A stretch of DNA of 64,000 nt. Origin: Bradyrhizobium sp. KBS0727 (GTDB taxonomy: Bacteria; Pseudomonadota; Alphaproteobacteria; Rhizobiales; Xanthobacteraceae). Location of the stretch: the NCBI RefSeq assembly GCF_005937885.2, contig NZ_CP042176.1, positions 3,405,501 through 3,469,500 of the forward strand, in the 5' to 3' direction. Of the stretch, positions 1 through 8,494 are shown one piece after another (positions within the stretch are counted from its first letter, which is position 1; each line of letters opens with the position of its first letter). Position numbers and translations under genes: made by a program. Below the pieces are notes generated by a model. That model did not search any database. It was not told where the DNA came from and was given only the letters and a program-made list of their open reading frames with translations.

Positions 1-524
1 AGATTGCCGCCCATTGCGCGCGGGATCAGCGAGGTGATGCGGCCCCAAGCCGGTGGCGGCGACACGCCCATGACGCCGAAGAACGGGGCCAGCGGCAGAT
101 CGAGCCCCCATGGCATGCGGCCGACCATCCGCTCGCGATCGAGCGGAATGTTGAGCAGGCGGGTCTCGTGGAAATCGTCGGGCAGGGTACCGGCGAGCGG
201 GCGGATCAAATTGTAGCCCCAGTCCTGCCGGAGCTGGACGTCGAGAATATCGACTTCCAGCACGTCGCCGGGCTCGGCGCCCTCGACCGCGATCGGGCCG
301 GTCAGGATATGGCCCGGCACCATCCGCTCATTGCGGGCGTGAATATCGGCAAGTTCCGCAGGCACGTGAAATTTGCTGCGGTCCGGCACCACATCGGGGC
401 CACCGGTCACGGTGTCGACGGTCACTTCGTCGCCGCTGGCGATGGTCATGACCGGCTTCAATTTCGCTTCGAAGAATCCCCAGTGGCAGGTTTCGGGACT
501 GGAATGCAGGTGATGATGGGTCAT
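1..524 (-). CDS. acetamidase/formamidase family protein (3' part cut off by the window edge)
   Basis: The reverse strand reads from an ATG at 524 off the left edge, giving the first 174 residues. It begins MTHHHLHSSPETCHWGFF and continues with TVDTVTGGPDVVPD and VPGHILTGPIAVEGAEPGD, the pattern of FmdA/AmdA amidases. These hydrolyse formamide, acetamide or related short amides to ammonia and the acid in the cytoplasm. MPWGLDLPLAPFFGVMGVSP, a conserved core block, lies near the cut. An in-frame TAA lies four codons upstream of the chosen ATG, so the start cannot be further upstream. The substrate cannot be told from this part. It is transcribed away from the YdcF-like gene, with 66 bp between them. 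Confidence 0.88.
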   Translation of the reverse strand, partial: MTHHHLHSSPETCHWGFFEAKLKPVMTIASGDEVTVDTVTGGPDVVPDRSKFHVPAELADIHARNERMVPGHILTGPIAVEGAEPGDVLEVDILDVQLRQDWGYNLIRPLAGTLPDDFHETRLLNIPLDRERMVGRMPWGLDLPLAPFFGVMGVSPPPAWGRITSLIPRAMGGN

Positions 525-590
525 GAGAAGGCTTTAGGTTGCGGCGATGACGTCGTATGACGCTGTACCAGACATTGTCAGAGGCTTCCC

Positions 591-1394
591 TTGTTTTTTG
601 TACTCTCCAAGACGATCGGCTTCGTGCTGATGCCGACGAATTTCCTGATCGGCCTCGGTGTCGTCGGCGTTATTCTGCAGGCGACGCGCTTTGCGTCGCT
701 CGGCCGCAAGTTGGTCATGACCGCGGTGCTGCTGCTTGTGATTTGCGGGCTGTCGCCGCTGGGAAACCTGCTGATTTATCCACTGGAATCGCGCTTTCCG
801 CCGTGGGATCCGACGCGCGGGGCGCCTGACGGCATCATCGTGCTCGGGGCATCGATCGAGGCAGATATTTCCGCCGCACACGGCACGCCGGTGGTACGCA
901 GCGCGCCTGACCGCATCATTGCCGCCGCGACGTTGGCGCGCCGCTATCCGAATGCACGCGTCGTATTCTCGGGCGGCAGCGCCAACTTGCTTTCGAACGA
1001 TGCCAGGGAAGCTGATTTTGCCGGAGAAGTATTCGAGGGTCTTGGCATCGCCAAATCGCGCCTGATAATGGAGCGGCGTTCGCGCAACACGCTTGAAAAT
1101 GCCGAGTTCTCCAAAGCACTGGTCGCGCCCAAGCCCGGCGAACGATGGCTGCTGGTGACGTCGGCGTTCCACATGCCGCGATCGGTTGGCTTGTTTCGAA
1201 AGGCGGGATTTCCGGTCGAGGCCTATCCGGTCGACTGGCGCGTCGCCGGGCGTGACGGCCTGTTCGCGTTTTCGAGCCGGACCCTCGAAGGATTCTGGCG
1301 AACGGACGCCGGAATGCGCGAATGGATGGGCCTGATCGCGTACCGGGCCACCGGCAAGACCGACGAGTTGCTTCCGGGGCCGGTCCCGAACTAA
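591..1394 (+). CDS. YdcF/ElyC-like DUF218 membrane protein
   Basis: A 267-residue protein with two N-terminal membrane segments (about residues 5-30 and 40-60), followed by a DUF218 domain. The domain shows DGIIVLGASIE, ARVVFSGGSAN, ERRSRNTLENAEFS and LLVTSAFHMPRSVGLFRKAG, the conserved sites of the YdcF/SanA/ElyC family. E. coli members are linked to envelope and lipid-carrier homeostasis; the reaction is not established. The start is a TTG at 591; a nearby ATG at 557 is in another frame. The product probably sits in the inner membrane with the domain outside the cytoplasm. No operon partner is obvious. Confidence 0.85.
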   Translation: MFFVLSKTIGFVLMPTNFLIGLGVVGVILQATRFASLGRKLVMTAVLLLVICGLSPLGNLLIYPLESRFPPWDPTRGAPDGIIVLGASIEADISAAHGTPVVRSAPDRIIAAATLARRYPNARVVFSGGSANLLSNDAREADFAGEVFEGLGIAKSRLIMERRSRNTLENAEFSKALVAPKPGERWLLVTSAFHMPRSVGLFRKAGFPVEAYPVDWRVAGRDGLFAFSSRTLEGFWRTDAGMREWMGLIAYRATGKTDELLPGPVPN

Positions 1395-1451
1395 AAGCAC
1401 TTGTATAGCCGCAACAAGCGCGCGTTCAGCGCCGATTTGGGAGTCTACGCC

Positions 1452-2237
1452 ATGCAACAGCAATCGCCGCCGGAAGCGCTGGATTTGGCCGGCATGGTCG
1501 CCGATCTCAACAGCCTGCTGCGGCTGAAGACGACCGTGATCGGCATCAAGATGTTCGCCACCAAAGAGGAAATGACGGCGATTCCGAAGATCCGGCGGCC
1601 GTCGGCGGTGCACACCACCGATCAGATCGTCAGCATGGCCTCGCGGCTCGGCTGGACTGTCGGCATCACCGGCGAGGATCTGGTCGGCGCGCAGTGCCGC
1701 GCGGTCATCGGCCTGGCGCCGCAGGACGACAAATGGCTCGCCGGGGAAAATTATGTCGGCGTCTGGCACGGCACTGCCGAAGACGCACGCAAGCGCCAGG
1801 AAGCGCTCGATGTGGTGCCGTATGGCCAGTATCAGGCCATGGCGGTGAGCCCGCTCACCAGCGGTCGGCTCGATCCGCCGGATATCTGCCTGGTCTACGC
1901 CACGCCCGGCCAGATGATCATCCTGATCAACGGGCTGCAATATACCGGCTACAAGAAGTTCGAATGGGGCGTGGTCGGCGAGACCGCTTGCGCCGATTCA
2001 TGGGGCAGGGCGCTGAAAACCGGCGAGCCCTCGCTCTCGCTGCCATGCTTCGCCGAACGCCGCTACGGCGGCGTGCCGGATGAGGAGATGCTGATGGCGC
2101 TGTCGCCTGCGCATCTCAACAAAGCCATCGTCGGCATGAAGCAGCTCGCCAAGAACGGCCTGCGCTATCCGATCGCGCCCTATGGTATTCAGGCCGACGT
2201 GCGCGCCGGCATGGGTGTGTCCTACGCGAAGAAATAG
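1452..2237 (+). CDS. DUF169 domain protein
   Basis: A 261-residue soluble protein without signal peptide or membrane segment. The N-terminal half (LNSLLRLKTTVIGIKMF) and the run TGEDLVGAQCRAVIGLAP match the DUF169 family, whose members are often cysteine-containing and whose function is unknown. The internal segment PPDICLVYATPGQMIILING is characteristic. I place the start at the ATG at 1452 (MQQQSPPEAL) rather than a TTG at 1401, because homology-like sequence begins after the ATG. It stands alone, and a dispersed palindromic repeat follows it. Naming is by family resemblance only. Confidence 0.8.
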   Translation: MQQQSPPEALDLAGMVADLNSLLRLKTTVIGIKMFATKEEMTAIPKIRRPSAVHTTDQIVSMASRLGWTVGITGEDLVGAQCRAVIGLAPQDDKWLAGENYVGVWHGTAEDARKRQEALDVVPYGQYQAMAVSPLTSGRLDPPDICLVYATPGQMIILINGLQYTGYKKFEWGVVGETACADSWGRALKTGEPSLSLPCFAERRYGGVPDEEMLMALSPAHLNKAIVGMKQLAKNGLRYPIAPYGIQADVRAGMGVSYAKK

Positions 2238-2246
2238 TTGCGATCG

Positions 2247-2364
2247 TCATTGCGAGCCAACGGGTCGGCGCGAAGCGCCGCCCGATGATAAACTCCGCGA
2301 AGCAATCCATCTCGCGGCATAAAGAAAGAATGGATTGCTTCGTCGCTTCGCTCCTCGCAATGAC
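2247..2364. repeat. dispersed palindromic repeat, family A copy 1
   Basis: Outer arms GTCATTGCGAG and CTCGCAATGAC are exact inverted repeats. Inner arms GAAGCAATCCAT and ATGGATTGCTTC are also complementary. The same arms recur at 6741-6823, so this is a mobile or REP-like intergenic element and not a gene-specific terminator. It fills the gap between the DUF169 gene and the next gene. Confidence 0.85.
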
Positions 2365-2413
2365 GGAGCATGATCTACTGGCCGCATAGGCGATACTCTG
2401 AGGAATCTTCCAT

Positions 2414-3595
2414 ATGTCTTCGTCGAAATTCGACATCATCGTCTACGGCGCCACCGGTTTCACCGGCCAGCTCGTCGCCGAATATCTGGCCGCGCATTAC
2501 AAGGGCGACGCCAGTTTGAAATGGGCGATGGCCGGACGCAGCAAGGAAAAGCTCGCCGCCGTCCGCGATGCGATCGGCGCACCGGCAGACACGTCCCTGA
2601 TCGTGGCTGACGCCAGCGATCCCGCTTCGCTGAAAGCCATGGTGGCGCAGACCAGGTCGGTGATTACAACGGTCGGGCCCTATCAGCTCTACGGCGCTGA
2701 TTTGCTGGCCGCCTGCGTGGTATCGGGCACCGATTATCTCGATCTCTGCGGCGAACCGGTGTGGATGCGCCAGATGATCGATGCGCATGAGGCAACCGCC
2801 AGATCGACCGGCGCCCGAATCCTGTTTTCCTGCGGATATGATTCGTTGCCGTTCGAGCTCGGCGTGTTCTGCGCGCAGGAGGAGGCGAAGAAAGTATTCG
2901 GCGCCGCGGCGGCCAGGGTCAAAGGCCGCGTCCGCGCCATGACCGGCACGCTTTCGGGGGGCACCGCCGCCAGCATGAAGGCGATCTTCACCGCAGCCGC
3001 CAATGATCCAAGCCTGATCGCCCTGTTGAGGAATCCGTTTGTGCTGACGCCGGGCTTCGACGGGCCAAAACAGCCGCCGGGCAACCGGCCGGCGTTCGAT
3101 CAGGATCTCGATTCCTGGACTGCGCCGTTCGTCATGGCCAACATCAACACCCGTAACGTGCACCGCTCCAACCTTCTGATGGGTTTTCCCTACGGCAAGG
3201 ACTTCGTCTACGACGAGATGGTGCTCACGGGTCCAGGCGAACAGGGTGAAGCCAGGGCCAAGCGCATGACGGCTGCCAACACCTCGGAGAAGATGACCTC
3301 CAGCGGACCGAAGCCGGGTGAGGGACCGTCGAAGGAGGAGCGGGAAGCCGGCTCTTACGATCTGCTGTTCGTCGCGATCGCGCCTGACGGCCGCCAGGTG
3401 CATGCCGCGGTGACGGGCGATCGCGATCCCGGTTATGGCTCGACTTCCAAGATGATCTCGGAATGCGCCATCTGCCTGCTGCGCGACACCCCGGACGTTC
3501 CCGCAGGCATCTGGACGCCCGGTGCCGCGATGGGTCACAAGCTCATCAACCGGCTGGTCGACCATGCCGGCCTGACATTTGGGGTGGAGAAATAG
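2414..3595 (+). CDS. saccharopine dehydrogenase-like oxidoreductase (trans-acting enoyl reductase type)
   Basis: A 393-residue protein that opens with a Rossmann fold, FDIIVYGATGFTGQLVAEYL, then AMAGRSKEKLAAV for the dinucleotide. VGPYQLYGADLLAACVVSGTDYLDLCGE is the signature of the saccharopine dehydrogenase-like family that includes mycobacterial trans-acting enoyl reductases. FSCGYDSLPFELGVF is a further family block. It probably reduces an acyl or enone substrate with NAD(P)H; the substrate is unknown. Lysine metabolism is unlikely, since no lysine genes are near. The ATG at 2414 follows the family-A repeat directly. Confidence 0.85.
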   Translation: MSSSKFDIIVYGATGFTGQLVAEYLAAHYKGDASLKWAMAGRSKEKLAAVRDAIGAPADTSLIVADASDPASLKAMVAQTRSVITTVGPYQLYGADLLAACVVSGTDYLDLCGEPVWMRQMIDAHEATARSTGARILFSCGYDSLPFELGVFCAQEEAKKVFGAAAARVKGRVRAMTGTLSGGTAASMKAIFTAAANDPSLIALLRNPFVLTPGFDGPKQPPGNRPAFDQDLDSWTAPFVMANINTRNVHRSNLLMGFPYGKDFVYDEMVLTGPGEQGEARAKRMTAANTSEKMTSSGPKPGEGPSKEEREAGSYDLLFVAIAPDGRQVHAAVTGDRDPGYGSTSKMISECAICLLRDTPDVPAGIWTPGAAMGHKLINRLVDHAGLTFGVEK

Positions 3596-3621
3596 GCCTC
3601 ACCCCGCGCGACGTGACGGCG

Positions 3622-4818
3622 CTACGCTGCCGCACGGGGATCGTAGGCGTACATCCATTCCATTCCCTTGGCCGAGACCGGAAGCAGAAGTTTCAGCATC
3701 CGGTCGCGGATCCAGGCGCCGGTGGCGCTGAATTCGCGCTTGCTGTTGCCGTTGCGGCGGGCCAGCGCCACGATGCGTTCCGCGCGCGGTCGACGGTCGA
3801 GCTCGAAATTCTGGAAGGTCAGGGCGAGCTCCTGCCGGTCCTGCATCAACCGGCCGAGCCGCATGGCGTCTTCCAAAGCCAGCGACGCGCCCTGTCCGGC
3901 ATGCGGGCTGGTGGCGTGCGCGGCGTCACCGATCAGCAGCGTGCGTTGGCGCGACCAGGTCGGCAGGGTCGCGACATCGAGCGTCGCCGTCACCACGATA
4001 TTCTCGGCGGCCTCCAGAATCCGCGGGATCGGATCGTGCCAGCCGGCGTGGAAATCAAGCAGATGCCGCCGCATCGCATCCTGGCTCATGGCGCGATACG
4101 CCGTGGCGTCAATGCCGTGCGCCGGCTGCGTGCTCCACCACATTACGGCGTCGTTCGCATCGGAACTGCAAACGCCGTAGCCGAAGAACCCGCTTTGTCC
4201 GAACGTCGTTGCGACGCGCTGGCCGATCGGCGCGTCCGCGATCACCGATCGGGCGACAAAGCCGCCGAAGCCGATCAGGCCGGTGTCGAACGGTTTCGGT
4301 CCATCGGGGATCACATGCGAGCGCACGGCCGAATGAACGCCGTCGGCGCCGATCACGAAATCGCCCTCCGCGCTGGAGCCGTCGGCGAAATGCACGACCA
4401 CCGGCTTGTCGGTGCGGTCCTCGATCGCAACCAGGCGCTTCTCGAACCGCAGCTCGACATTCTCGCACCAGGCCCTGTTGATCAGCGCCTCGTTCAGCGT
4501 GGCGCGGCACATGTTCACCGCGGGCTGGCCGAAACGCTCTTTCATGTTGTGATTGATCGAGCCGAGCCGGGCGCCGGACTGCGAATGGAAATCGAAGGAT
4601 TCAGCGATCGATCCGTGCCGGATCATGTCGTCGGCCAGGCCGATCTCGGCCAGCACGTGCATGCCGTTCGGCGCGATCTGCAGGCCGCCGCCGATGCCGC
4701 AGGAGTAGGGCCAGGCCTCGAACACCTCGGCATCGATGCCGGCCTTTTTCAGGAAGATCGCGGTGACCGGACCGGCGATGCCGCCGCCGATGATCAGGGC
4801 CTTGGGTGGTCTGCTCAT
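3622..4818 (-). CDS. FAD-dependent aromatic monooxygenase (UbiH/salicylate hydroxylase type)
   Basis: A 398-residue class A flavoprotein. The FAD-binding GXGXXG region reads ALIIGGGIAGPVTAIFLKKAG at the N terminus; DFVIGADGVHSAVR is the DG motif that contacts both FAD and NAD(P)H; LLIGDAAHATSPHAGQGA is the GD motif near residue 290. Such enzymes hydroxylate aromatic or similar rings using NAD(P)H and O2. The start is the ATG at 4818 (MSRPPKALI); a longer frame to 4869 would run through the operator. It is divergent from a MarR gene that probably controls it, so the substrate may be the MarR ligand. Confidence 0.88.
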   Translation of the reverse strand: MSRPPKALIIGGGIAGPVTAIFLKKAGIDAEVFEAWPYSCGIGGGLQIAPNGMHVLAEIGLADDMIRHGSIAESFDFHSQSGARLGSINHNMKERFGQPAVNMCRATLNEALINRAWCENVELRFEKRLVAIEDRTDKPVVVHFADGSSAEGDFVIGADGVHSAVRSHVIPDGPKPFDTGLIGFGGFVARSVIADAPIGQRVATTFGQSGFFGYGVCSSDANDAVMWWSTQPAHGIDATAYRAMSQDAMRRHLLDFHAGWHDPIPRILEAAENIVVTATLDVATLPTWSRQRTLLIGDAAHATSPHAGQGASLALEDAMRLGRLMQDRQELALTFQNFELDRRPRAERIVALARRNGNSKREFSATGAWIRDRMLKLLLPVSAKGMEWMYAYDPRAAA

Positions 4819-4867
4819 GCCTTGCTCCGTGCATCCGTGAAGTGATAGGAACGTATAGTTGCTAATC

Positions 4868-4900
4868 ATCTTAGTAACTAAGATATATTCGAACTAAGAT
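4868..4900. promoter_or_regulatory. palindromic operator for the divergent MarR/monooxygenase pair
   Basis: 4868-4884 is a perfect inverted repeat, ATCTTAGT-A-ACTAAGAT. A third half-site, ACTAAGAT, follows at 4893-4900, 16 bp after the second. It lies in the 94-bp gap between the two divergent starts, in an AT-rich patch, as expected for a MarR dimer site overlapping both promoters. Confidence 0.7.
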
Positions 4901-4912
4901 AAGAGGCGGGCT

Positions 4913-5434
4913 TTGTCAAGACCGAAAGCGCGGGCTGCGCTGATGCAGGAACTCGAACACGCGGTGCGGCGCTCGTCTGCGCTCGGCGTGATTTTCGGGC
5001 AGACGGTAGCGAACCGGGTCGGCATTTCCAGTTCCGACCTCGAATGCCTCGACTTCCTCAACATTGAAGGCCGCGTGACCGCAGGCCGCCTTGCGGAGCT
5101 GACGGGGCTGACGACGGGCGCCATCACCGGCGTGGTGGACCGACTGGAGAAGGCCGGCCTGGTGCGCCGCGAGCGCGACGACAACGATCGCCGCAAGGTC
5201 TTCATTGCGATCGTGCCGGAGAACGTCGCCAAGGTTGGACGGTTTTATGAGCACTTGCAGCGAGGCATGCTGGAGCTCTGGAGCTCCTATTCGGACGCCG
5301 AGTTGAAGCTGCTGCTGCGTTTCATGACGCAGGGCTACGAGACCATGCTGGCGGCGGTCGAGGAGCTCAAGACGATGGTGGATGGGTCCGATCCGCAGCC
5401 GAAAGCCGGACCCGGCAGGCCTAGGAAGCGATAG
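4913..5434 (+). CDS. MarR family transcriptional regulator
   Basis: A 173-residue winged-helix regulator. The recognition region GRLAELTGLTTGAITGVVD is followed by the wing RLEKAGLVRRERDDNDRRKV, with the DxRxxxV signature typical of MarR. The C terminus ends in a basic tail, GPGRPRKR, like an AT-hook. The start is a TTG at 4913. MarR dimers usually repress a divergent enzyme gene until a phenolic or similar ligand binds, and here the divergent gene is an aromatic-type monooxygenase. The 3' end overlaps the convergent polymerase gene by 14 bp. Confidence 0.9.
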   Translation: MSRPKARAALMQELEHAVRRSSALGVIFGQTVANRVGISSSDLECLDFLNIEGRVTAGRLAELTGLTTGAITGVVDRLEKAGLVRRERDDNDRRKVFIAIVPENVAKVGRFYEHLQRGMLELWSSYSDAELKLLLRFMTQGYETMLAAVEELKTMVDGSDPQPKAGPGRPRKR

Positions 5435-6689
5435 CCGGCGCCGTGGACGCGGGATCGCGGTTTGCCTTCCAGCGCTCGGCGGCGACGTACATGCCCCACA
5501 TCGTGCCCAGCATCATCCAGAAATGCCGCCAGTGGTCGGTATCGATGATGAAGCTCTCGCCGACCGTGCCGAGATAGGCCGAGAAGATCGCGAGATAAGT
5601 CCGCTGCCATGGCGCGGCGGTGAAGATGTAGCGGAATCCCGTGAGCGCCGTGACGAACACCAGCGCCGGATAGCAGATGCCGGAGATCCAGCCACCCGAC
5701 ATGAAAGCATTCAGGTAGGAGTTGTGAGTGTCTTCCGGAAAGTACTTGTGGAACTGCAGCGGCCCGATGCCGAACGGCAGATCGAGCGCCATGTCGGCGC
5801 CGAGGATATGGCGGCCGAACCGGCCGAAGCGGCCCTCGTCATAGCTCTGGTCGAAGCTGGCGCGCTGCTTGAACATCTCGGCGATCGAATCGAACGACAG
5901 CAGGACCGCGACCAGCGCCGCCGCCAGGATAACGGCTACCAGCGCCATCACGATGACGCGCGAGCGCTGCGCCTGCGAGCGGCTGGTCAACACCATCAGC
6001 ACCAGCATGAAGCCCGAGGTGAGGATCAGCCCGCCCCAGGCCGCGCGCGAAAACGCCAGCAGGATCGCCAGCGACATCATTCCGAACGCGATCGTGTTGC
6101 GGAATGATTTGCCTAACCTGTCCGAAACGACGCTCTGCAGGCAGAACAGCGCCGGCAGGATCAGGAACGCGCCCAGCACGTTGGGATCCTTGAAGGTACC
6201 GCGGGCGCGTTCATACAGCGTCAGCAGGTCATGGCCGCCGGGGACGAGGTTGAAGTAGCCGCCGAGCGCCGCGAGTGCTGCGATCATTGCGCCCACGACC
6301 AGGCCACGCCGCAGCATGTTGAGCCGGGCCTCGGTATCTTCGGAGATCACCATCGCGAAAAACATCACGGTGACGGCCATGTACCAGGACGTCGCGATCC
6401 AGTTCGCCACCTCGCTCTTGTCCAGGAACGGAATGGCGCCGATGGTGTAGCCGACATTGAGCAGGAACAAGGCCAGCAGCAGCGGCACGAACACGAGCCG
6501 CATCCGCAATCCCGTGGCAAAGAAGATCAGCGAGGCGGCGAGCGTAGAGAGTTCGTAAGGGCTCGGCTCGATGAAGACGATGGCGCCGCACGCGCCAACC
6601 AGCCACACCAGCGCACGCTGAAGCGCGAGCACGCCGGGTGCCGCCGTCATCGATGGAAGGGAGCCCCCGGCCGCCGCCGCATACGCCAT
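5421..6689 (-). CDS. O-antigen ligase/Wzy-like polysaccharide polymerase
   Basis: A membrane protein of about 422 residues with ten or more hydrophobic segments. The large periplasmic loop contains RARGTFKDPNVLGAF and later LPFGIGPLQF and PEDTHNSYLNAFMSGG, the arginine and HNxYL signatures of the Wzy/WaaL/RfaL family. It should polymerise lipid-linked repeat units at the periplasmic face. The start is ATG 6689, with GTG 6692 directly before it. It is downstream of the sugar-phosphate transferase gene on the same strand, separated by a palindromic repeat. In holdfast loci the matching role is HfsC/HfsI. Confidence 0.87.
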   Translation of the reverse strand: MAYAAAAGGSLPSMTAAPGVLALQRALVWLVGACGAIVFIEPSPYELSTLAASLIFFATGLRMRLVFVPLLLALFLLNVGYTIGAIPFLDKSEVANWIATSWYMAVTVMFFAMVISEDTEARLNMLRRGLVVGAMIAALAALGGYFNLVPGGHDLLTLYERARGTFKDPNVLGAFLILPALFCLQSVVSDRLGKSFRNTIAFGMMSLAILLAFSRAAWGGLILTSGFMLVLMVLTSRSQAQRSRVIVMALVAVILAAALVAVLLSFDSIAEMFKQRASFDQSYDEGRFGRFGRHILGADMALDLPFGIGPLQFHKYFPEDTHNSYLNAFMSGGWISGICYPALVFVTALTGFRYIFTAAPWQRTYLAIFSAYLGTVGESFIIDTDHWRHFWMMLGTMWGMYVAAERWKANRDPASTAPAIAS

Positions 6690-6740
6690 CACATACTCAC
6701 AAACACACGCAACTCAACGTCACAACATACTATTGCTGAC

Positions 6741-6823
6741 GTCATTGCGAGGAGCAGTAGCGACGAAGCAATCCATTCTTTCTCAGCCGGCGAGATGGAT
6801 TGCTTCGCGTCGCTCGCAATGAC
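6741..6823. repeat. dispersed palindromic repeat, family A copy 2
   Basis: It has the same outer arms (GTCATTGCGAG and GCTCGCAATGAC) and the same inner GAAGCAATCCAT/ATGGATTGCTTC arms as the copy at 2247-2364, but is shorter (83 against 118 bp). It sits between two genes of the polysaccharide locus. Confidence 0.85.
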
Positions 6824-6829
6824 CGTCTT

Positions 6830-8380
6830 TCAATACGCATTCTCGTTCTTCGTCATCAGCGCCAACGGCGTCTTGAGCAGGATGAAGGCGTCGAACAGCA
6901 CCGACCAGTTCTCGATGTAATAGAGGTCGAACTCGACGCGCTTCTGGATCTTCTCGTCGGTATCGACTTCACCGCGCCAGCCGTTGATCTGCGCCCAGCC
7001 GGTGATGCCGGGCTTGACGCGGTGGCGCGCGAAGTAGCCGTCGACGGCCTCGTCGAACAGCCGGCTCTGCAATTTGCCCTGCACGGCGTGCGGGCGCGGG
7101 CCGACCAGCGAGAGGTTGCTCTTGAACACGACGTTGAACAGTTGCGGCAATTCGTCGAGGCTGGTCTTGCGGATGAAGCGGCCGACGCGGGTGACGCGCG
7201 GATCGTCCTTGGTCACGACCTTGGCCGCGGTCGGATCGGCCTGATGGTGGTAGAGCGAGCGGAACTTGAAGACGTCGATGCGCTCGTTGTTGAAGCCGAA
7301 CCGCTTCTGGCGGAACAGCACCGGGCCGGGGCTGTCGAGCTTGATCGCGAGCGCGACCAGCCCCATCACCGGCAGCGCCGCGAGCAGGATCAGGAAGCCG
7401 ACCACGTGATCGAACAGCCACTTCATCACCAGGTCCCAGTCGGTGATCGGCGCCTCGAACACGTCGAGCGTCGGCACCTCGCCGAGATAGGAATAGGAAC
7501 GCGGGCGGAAGCGCAGTTTGTTGGTGTGAGCCGAAAGCCGGATATCGACCGGTAGCACCCACAGCTTCTTCAGCATCTCCAGAATCCGCGTCTCCGCGGA
7601 GATCGGCAGCGCGAACAGCACGAGATCGACGCGGGTGCGGCGGGCGAATTCGATGATGTCATCGACCTTGCCGAGCTTCGGGCTGCCGCCGCAGGTGTCC
7701 ATCGCGCGGTCATCGTTGCGGTCGTCGAAGACGCCGAGCATGCAGATGTCGGAATCTTCCTGAACCTTGAGTGCCTTGACGAGCGTCTCGCCGTTCTCGT
7801 CGGCGCCCACCACGATGGTGCGGCGATCGAGCCGGCCCTGGCGCGCCCAGTTGCGTACCAGCGAGCGCAGCGCCAGGCGCTCGGTCACGAGTGCGGCGAG
7901 GCCGACGAAGAAAAACGCCGTCAGCCAGAGCCGCGAAATCTCGCTGCCGAGCTTGACGAGGAAGGAAGCGCCGATGAAGAGCAGGAATACGAACGCCCAG
8001 GATGAAACCATTCGGGTCATCTGCCGGAGCTGACCGCGGAAGACGTCGACGTCGTAGATGTCGGCGGCCTGGAAGCAGATCACGGCGGTTGCCGTCATGG
8101 CGACGATCGCGGTGGCATATTCCCAGTGAAAACCGCCGAGGCGGACGACATAGCCGAAATAGAGTGCGATGCCGATCAGGCTCAGCATGACGAAATCGAC
8201 GAGCCGCACCGCGCCTGCGATCACGATCGGCGAGTAGGCGCCTCCAACCTTTTGATTGGTGACGGCAAGGGCTGCCGGAGACAGCCTTCGGCGCCGTTCG
8301 ACCGGTGCGCGATCGGCGGTGCCGTCCATCGCGGCCGTCGCGGCGGCATTCATCATCGAGCGAGCGCTGATCGGTTCCAC
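6830..8380 (-). CDS. undecaprenyl-phosphate sugar phosphotransferase (WcaJ/HfsE/UppE type)
   Basis: A 516-residue initiating enzyme of polysaccharide synthesis. The N-terminal half has four hydrophobic segments (residues ~55-170) and a CoA-binding-like NAD-fold domain ([18 protein letters not shown]). The C-terminal bacterial sugar transferase domain shows [50 protein letters not shown] and [16 protein letters not shown], with the catalytic D-E pair in SLDELPQ. It transfers hexose-1-phosphate from UDP-sugar to undecaprenyl phosphate at the inner membrane. The first start is GTG 8380; two ATG codons eight residues in are alternatives. Confidence 0.93.
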   Translation of the reverse strand: MEPISARSMMNAAATAAMDGTADRAPVERRRRLSPAALAVTNQKVGGAYSPIVIAGAVRLVDFVMLSLIGIALYFGYVVRLGGFHWEYATAIVAMTATAVICFQAADIYDVDVFRGQLRQMTRMVSSWAFVFLLFIGASFLVKLGSEISRLWLTAFFFVGLAALVTERLALRSLVRNWARQGRLDRRTIVVGADENGETLVKALKVQEDSDICMLGVFDDRNDDRAMDTCGGSPKLGKVDDIIEFARRTRVDLVLFALPISAETRILEMLKKLWVLPVDIRLSAHTNKLRFRPRSYSYLGEVPTLDVFEAPITDWDLVMKWLFDHVVGFLILLAALPVMGLVALAIKLDSPGPVLFRQKRFGFNNERIDVFKFRSLYHHQADPTAAKVVTKDDPRVTRVGRFIRKTSLDELPQLFNVVFKSNLSLVGPRPHAVQGKLQSRLFDEAVDGYFARHRVKPGITGWAQINGWRGEVDTDEKIQKRVEFDLYYIENWSVLFDAFILLKTPLALMTKNENAY

Positions 8381-8494
8381 TTGTCCACGTCCGTTCTTGT
8401 GCCGGCAGATAGGAATGCGCCCGCCGATGCGGAACTCCCCACATCACGGCATAAGGGACAAATCGGAAGAAACAGTTACGTTGGTAATGAGGAG

